Positions 60,271 through 64,000 of a DNA stretch of 64,000 nucleotides are shown here, in pieces. The notes beneath the pieces were generated by a model. It saw nothing but the letters and a program-made list of their open reading frames with translations. It searched no databases and was not told the origin of the DNA. The first letter of the stretch is position 1. Each line of letters begins with the position of its first letter. The translations under genes were made by a program, and so were the position numbers. Source of the stretch: Streptomyces coacervatus (GTDB lineage: Bacteria > Actinomycetota > Actinomycetes > Streptomycetales > Streptomycetaceae); NCBI RefSeq assembly GCF_029223485.1, contig NZ_JARHTP010000003.1, forward strand, positions 496,001 through 560,000, in the 5' to 3' direction.

Positions 60271-61680
60271 ATGTTCCAGAACGCCGACGAGGCCAAGAAG
60301 TTCATCGCGGACGAGGACGTCAAGTTCATCGACGTCCGGTTCTGCGACCTGCCTGGCGTGATGCAGCACTTCACGGTGCCGGCAGAGGCCTTCGACCCGG
60401 CCGAGGAGCTCGCCTTCGACGGCTCCTCGATCCGCGGCTTCCAGGCCATCCACGAGTCCGACATGGCGCTCCGCGCCGACCTGTCCACCGCGCGCGTCGA
60501 CCCCTTCCGCCGCGACAAGACGGTCAACATCAACTTCTTCATCCACGACCCGATCACGGGCGAGCAGTACTCCCGTGACCCGCGCAACGTGGCGAAGAAG
60601 GCGGAGGCCTACCTGGCGTCCACCGGTATCGCCGACACCGCGTACTTCGGCCCCGAGGCCGAGTTCTACGTCTTCGACAGCGTGCGTTTCCAGACCTCCG
60701 CGAACGAGGCCTTCTACCACATCGACTCCGAGGCCGGCGCCTGGAACACCGGTGCCCTCGAGGACAACCGTGGTTACAAGGTCCGCTACAAGGGCGGCTA
60801 CTTCCCGACCCCGCCGGTCGACCACTTCGCCGACCTGCGTGCGGAGATCTCCCTGGAGCTGGCCGCGTCCGGCCTCCAGGTCGAGCGCCAGCACCACGAG
60901 GTGGGCACCGCCGGCCAGGCCGAGATCAACTACAAGTTCAACACGCTGCTCGCCGCGGCCGACGACCTCCAGCTCTTCAAGTACATCGTGAAGAACGTCG
61001 CCTGGCGCAACGGCAAGACCGCGACCTTCATGCCGAAGCCGATCTTCGGTGACAACGGCTCGGGCATGCACGTCCACCAGTCGCTGTGGGCCAACGGCGA
61101 CCCGCTGTTCTACGACGAGGCCGGCTACGCGGGCCTGTCGGACACCGCCCGCTACTACATCGGCGGCATCCTCAAGCACGCACCGTCGCTGCTGGCCTTC
61201 ACCAACCCGACGGTGAACTCCTACCACCGTCTGGTCCCGGGCTTCGAGGCGCCGATCAACCTGGTGTACTCGCAGCGCAACCGCTCCGCGGCCATGCGTA
61301 TCCCGATCACCGGATCGAACCCGAAGGCCAAGCGCGTCGAGTTCCGTGCGCCCGACTCCTCCGGCAACCCGTACCTGGCGTTCTCCGCGCTGCTGCTCGC
61401 GGGCCTGGACGGCATCAAGAACAAGATCGAGCCGGCCGAGCCGATCGACAAGGACCTCTACGAGCTGGCTCCCGAGGAGCACGCGAACGTCGCGCAGGTC
61501 CCGACCTCGCTCCCGGCCGTCCTCGACTCCCTCGAGCGCGACCACGAGTTCCTGCTCGCCGGCGACGTCTTCACGTCCGACCTGATCGAGACGTGGATCG
61601 ACTTCAAGCGCGCGAACGAGATCGCCCCGCTGCAGCTGCGTCCGCACCCGCACGAGTTCGAGCTCTACTTCGACGTGTGA
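60271..61680 (+). CDS. glnA: Glutamine synthetase I
   Basis: Makes glutamine from glutamate, ammonia and ATP; key enzyme of nitrogen assimilation. The 469-residue length and motifs are those of GSI-beta: [75 protein letters not shown] (metal and ammonia site), [10 protein letters not shown] and the adenylylation-site region [16 protein letters not shown] (Tyr397 by the usual numbering). The ATG at 60271 is preceded by AGGAGGAGC. Control by GlnR is indicated by the two boxes upstream, and activity control by adenylylation is expected from the conserved tyrosine. Confidence 0.98.
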   Translation: MFQNADEAKKFIADEDVKFIDVRFCDLPGVMQHFTVPAEAFDPAEELAFDGSSIRGFQAIHESDMALRADLSTARVDPFRRDKTVNINFFIHDPITGEQYSRDPRNVAKKAEAYLASTGIADTAYFGPEAEFYVFDSVRFQTSANEAFYHIDSEAGAWNTGALEDNRGYKVRYKGGYFPTPPVDHFADLRAEISLELAASGLQVERQHHEVGTAGQAEINYKFNTLLAAADDLQLFKYIVKNVAWRNGKTATFMPKPIFGDNGSGMHVHQSLWANGDPLFYDEAGYAGLSDTARYYIGGILKHAPSLLAFTNPTVNSYHRLVPGFEAPINLVYSQRNRSAAMRIPITGSNPKAKRVEFRAPDSSGNPYLAFSALLLAGLDGIKNKIEPAEPIDKDLYELAPEEHANVAQVPTSLPAVLDSLERDHEFLLAGDVFTSDLIETWIDFKRANEIAPLQLRPHPHEFELYFDV

Positions 61681-61701
61681 TCGTCGCCTGACCCAGGCAC
61701 T

Positions 61702-61747
61702 ACGCCCGCGCCCCCGTTGTCGGTACCGACAGCGGGGGCGCGGGCGT
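61702..61747 (+). terminator. Strong hairpin terminator after glnA
   Basis: ACGCCCGCGCCCCCG (61702-61716) pairs perfectly with CGGGGGCGCGGGCGT (61733-61747), and the bases between (TTGTCGGTACCGACA) pair further around a GGTACC centre. No T-run follows. Confidence 0.9.
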
Positions 61748-61788
61748 ATGTTCTATTCTGCCGATGACACGACACGGGGGTGGACGGA

Positions 61789-62052
61789 ATGCCGGAGCAC
61801 GAACACAACGACCACGAGCGCGAGTTCGACCTGAGGTGGGCGGAGAACGCCGAGCACAAGGAGCCCTCGGCGCGGGCCAGGATGCTGGCCGCGCGGTGGA
61901 AGGAGAACCCGCCCGAGCCGCAGCCGTTTCGTGCCGACCCGGACCAGGCGGGGCCCCGCCGGTCCTCGTGGGTGTCGACGGCCGTCGTGCTGGGCAGCGT
62001 CGCCGCGATCATTCTGCTGCTGGGGTACGTGCAGTTCCGGGCGCCGTACTAG
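61789..62052 (+). CDS. Small single-span membrane protein, 87 aa
   Basis: 87-residue protein with a very acidic and His-rich N-terminus (PEHEHNDHEREFDLRWAENAEHKEP), an Arg/Pro-rich linker and one C-terminal membrane span (WVSTAVVLGSVAAIILLLGYVQF, about residues 60-82): a tail-anchored layout with the N-terminus in the cytoplasm. ATG 61789 is chosen, with GGTGGACGGA ahead of it; GTG 61780 is in frame. Function unknown. Confidence 0.82.
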   Translation: MPEHEHNDHEREFDLRWAENAEHKEPSARARMLAARWKENPPEPQPFRADPDQAGPRRSSWVSTAVVLGSVAAIILLLGYVQFRAPY

Positions 62053-62192
62053 AGGGGCTGTGCTGAGCTGCGGCTGTTCACAGGGACACACAGGGACCTT
62101 TTGCAGCTCCTAGGGCCGATCGGAACCACCTCATGGGCCCGGCCGGGTGCACACTTGCAGTGGGACGAGTGCCTGACTGCGGGGTGATGCAG

Positions 62193-63110
62193 ATGCAGAG
62201 CCGCTTCCGGAGCGACCGGCGGCTGACCGTGCGGATGACGGTCACGATGTTCCTGCTCGGGTTGCTGTACGTGGCCTTCGTTGCCGCGTTGATCGTTTTG
62301 CTGAAGTCGTGGCTGCTGGTCGTCGTACTGGTGGCGGCGATGTTCGTCGCGCAGTTCTGGTTCTCCGACCGGATCGCGATGTTCGCCATGCGCGGGCGGG
62401 TCGTGGAGCGCGAGGAGTATCCCGAGCTGCATGCGGTGATCGACCGGCTGTGTGCGATCGCCGATATGCCGAAGCCGGTGGTCGCCGTGTCCGAGATGGA
62501 CATGCCGAACGCGTTCGCCACCGGGCGGAATCCGGATCACGCGGTGGTGTGCGTGACGACCGGGCTGCTGCGCCGGCTGGAGCCCGCGGAGCTGGAGGGC
62601 GTACTCGCGCACGAGCTGTCGCACGTGGCGCACAAGGACGTCGCCGTGATCACGATCGCGTCGTTCCTCGGCGTGATCGCGGGGCTGATCGTGCGGTTCG
62701 CCTTCTACAGCCAACTGTTCGGCGGCGGACGGCGGGATCAGAACACCGCTGCCGTCTTCGCCGTGGTCATGGCTGTGTCGGCGGCCGTGTACGCGATCAG
62801 CTTCCTGCTGATCAGGGCGCTGTCCCGGTATCGGGAGCTGGCCGCGGACCGGGCGGCGGCGCTGCTCACCGGGCGGCCCTCGGCGCTGGCGTCCGCGCTG
62901 ACCAAGGTCTCCGGCGACATCGCCCGGATCCCGACCAAGGATCTGCGCACGGCGCAGGCCTTCAACGCCTTCTACTTCACCCCGGCGACCGGCAAGGAGC
63001 CCGGCATCGAGCGGTACTTCTCCACGCACCCGAGCCTGGAGCAGCGGCTCGACCAACTGGGGCGGATCTCCGCCGAGTTGGGTGAGGCGGCGACCCCCGG
63101 AAAGGGATGA
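62193..63110 (+). CDS. htpX: Membrane zinc metalloprotease HtpX (M48)
   Basis: Membrane quality-control protease. The 305-residue product has two N-terminal spans (about 17-37 and 40-60), the zinc motif HELSHVAHKD (His140, Glu141, His144), two further spans (about 148-170 and 183-205) and the third zinc-ligand region RYRELAADRAAALLTG. ATG 62193 is preferred because it has GGGG 8 nt upstream, while ATG 62187 is too close to it. The pspAB gene follows 3 bp later, the usual actinobacterial pair linked to the PspA envelope-stress system. Confidence 0.94.
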   Translation: MQSRFRSDRRLTVRMTVTMFLLGLLYVAFVAALIVLLKSWLLVVVLVAAMFVAQFWFSDRIAMFAMRGRVVEREEYPELHAVIDRLCAIADMPKPVVAVSEMDMPNAFATGRNPDHAVVCVTTGLLRRLEPAELEGVLAHELSHVAHKDVAVITIASFLGVIAGLIVRFAFYSQLFGGGRRDQNTAAVFAVVMAVSAAVYAISFLLIRALSRYRELAADRAAALLTGRPSALASALTKVSGDIARIPTKDLRTAQAFNAFYFTPATGKEPGIERYFSTHPSLEQRLDQLGRISAELGEAATPGKG

Positions 63111-63113
63111 TGC

Positions 63114-63698
63114 ATGGGGCTCTTGGACATTCTGCTCGGCCGTACGAAGCCGGTCCTGCCCGACCTGGACCAGCTCTTCGGGCTGCCGTCGGCGGCCGTG
63201 ACCCTTGAGGCCGCGGCCGGTTTCACGCCGACCGGCACGGGTGCCGTGTGCTTCGCCACGGTCGAGGGCTCGGCCTTCGAGCAGACACACCGGGAGGTCC
63301 AGGCCCTGCTGGACGCGGACGCCGACCGGGACGGCCCTCCGGTGGAACTCAAGCAGGACGAGTTCGGCTACTCCTGGCTGCTCTCCCGCCGCTCCCCCGA
63401 GCAGCTGTCCGAGCTGGTCAACGATCTGCACGCGGTGAACAGCTCGATGGAGGTCAACGGCTTCGGACCGCAGCTGCTGTGCTCCCTGGCCGGTTTCCAG
63501 GGCGAGGGGGGCAGGCCGCTCGCGCTGGTCTATCTCTACAAGCGCGGCACGTTCTATCCGTTCGCACCGCTGCCCGGCGAGGGGCAGCGGCGCGACAACG
63601 CACTGGAACTGCAGGTGAAGGCGGCGCTCGCCGGTGACCTGCGGATGGAGCAGGATCTGAGCCGGTGGTTCCCGGTGTGGGGCGCCCCGGGTCTGTGA
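63114..63698 (+). CDS. pspAB: PspA-associated protein PspAB
   Basis: 194-residue cytosolic protein beginning with GLLDILLGRTKPVLPDLDQLFGLPSAAVTLEAA, then DEFGYSWLLSRRSPEQLSELVNDLHAVNSSMEVNGFGPQLLCSLAGF and a C-terminal RDNALELQVKAALAGDLRMEQDLSRWFPVWGAPGL. This matches the PspAB family, which is encoded beside htpX in Streptomyces and related bacteria. It starts 3 bp after htpX and is surely co-transcribed. It probably helps the PspA response; the mechanism is unknown. Confidence 0.88.
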   Translation: MGLLDILLGRTKPVLPDLDQLFGLPSAAVTLEAAAGFTPTGTGAVCFATVEGSAFEQTHREVQALLDADADRDGPPVELKQDEFGYSWLLSRRSPEQLSELVNDLHAVNSSMEVNGFGPQLLCSLAGFQGEGGRPLALVYLYKRGTFYPFAPLPGEGQRRDNALELQVKAALAGDLRMEQDLSRWFPVWGAPGL

Positions 63699-63720
63699 CC
63701 GAGGGCTACCACCACCGGTC

Positions 63721-64000
63721 TCAGTTGCTCTTCTCGCGCTCCTGGCGCCGGGACTCCAGCGGGCGCTCGCGGCGGTAGCGGCGATCCCACTTGGCCTGCT
63801 TGTCACGGCGGTCGCGGTACGCGCGGTAGGTCGACGGCATGGTCCCCGACGACGAGGAGCCGCCGCCCCCCGACGACGACGCGCCGCCACCGCCCGACGA
63901 GGACCCCGACGACGCGTCCCGCCCGTACTGCAAGTACAGGAAGAGCACGGCGACCGCGGCCAGCCACCAGACGTGGTTCCCGAATCCTAAGACGACCAGG
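63721..64000 (-). CDS. Membrane protein with Gly/Ser-rich tail, C-terminal part (cut by window edge)
   Basis: The last 92 residues of a protein whose beginning lies outside the window. One membrane span (HVWWLAAVAVLFLYLQYG) is followed by a Gly/Ser-rich stretch (SSGSSSGGGGASSSGGGGSS) and a very basic end (YRAYRDRRDKQAKWDRRYRRERP). A leucine in the visible part is encoded by TTA (63990-63988), the rare codon that depends on the bldA tRNA in Streptomyces. If a start exists at GTG 63948 instead, the TTA would lie upstream of the gene. Confidence 0.75.
   Translation of the reverse strand, partial: LVVLGFGNHVWWLAAVAVLFLYLQYGRDASSGSSSGGGGASSSGGGGSSSSGTMPSTYRAYRDRRDKQAKWDRRYRRERPLESRRQEREKSN

Overview
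The window is chromosomal DNA of a Streptomyces or a very close relative. Coding sequence is very GC-rich with G or C in almost every third codon position, GTG starts are common, and the gene set and order match what I remember of the conserved chromosome core around glnA of S. coelicolor (from memory; no database search was possible). I saw no rRNA or tRNA gene, CRISPR array or intact insertion sequence.

Left part (1-9.6 kb): the 5' part of cytochrome c oxidase subunit II on the minus strand, a cysteine desulfurase fused to a TusA-like sulfur carrier domain, an adenosine kinase, a large single-span membrane protein, an ErpA/IscA-type Fe-S insertion protein, quinolinate synthase (nadA, itself a 4Fe-4S enzyme) and a membrane Ser/Thr kinase with an extracytoplasmic beta-propeller.

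Accessory island (9.8-16.9 kb): a four-gene overlapping operon encodes an SseB-like protein, a WXG100-like helical protein, a 1594-residue RHS polymorphic toxin with a C-terminal HNH/WHH-like nuclease tip, and an Imm1-type immunity protein. The toxin tip and the immunity gene are clearly AT-richer than everything around them, as expected of an exchangeable toxin cassette. A frameshifted DUF397 remnant and a Uma2-type nuclease gene follow.

Middle (16.9-41.3 kb): an RND transporter with an adjacent two-component system; pspA and pspAA; small membrane proteins, methyltransferases and an HtrA-like lipoprotein protease; three scattered cobalamin genes (a CobU fusion, cobT, cobS); a pair made of an MprF/LysX-like aminoacyl-lipid synthase and a rhomboid-like protein; a GH114 lipoprotein; leucyl aminopeptidase; then lpd and sucB of the 2-oxoacid dehydrogenase complexes.

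Right part (41.3-64 kb): a GntR regulator and aceE (pyruvate dehydrogenase E1) with palindromes in the aceE promoter; a WYL regulator; a carboxymuconolactone-decarboxylase-like gene with a broken tandem duplicate; FemX-like, PGRP amidase and MarP-like protease genes for cell wall and stress; a TPR regulator; lipB and lipA, which make the lipoyl cofactor needed by the SucB and PDH E2 proteins; glnA with two GlnR boxes; and htpX with pspAB, functionally linked to the pspA genes 40 kb away. Two families of intergenic palindromic repeats are scattered through the window.
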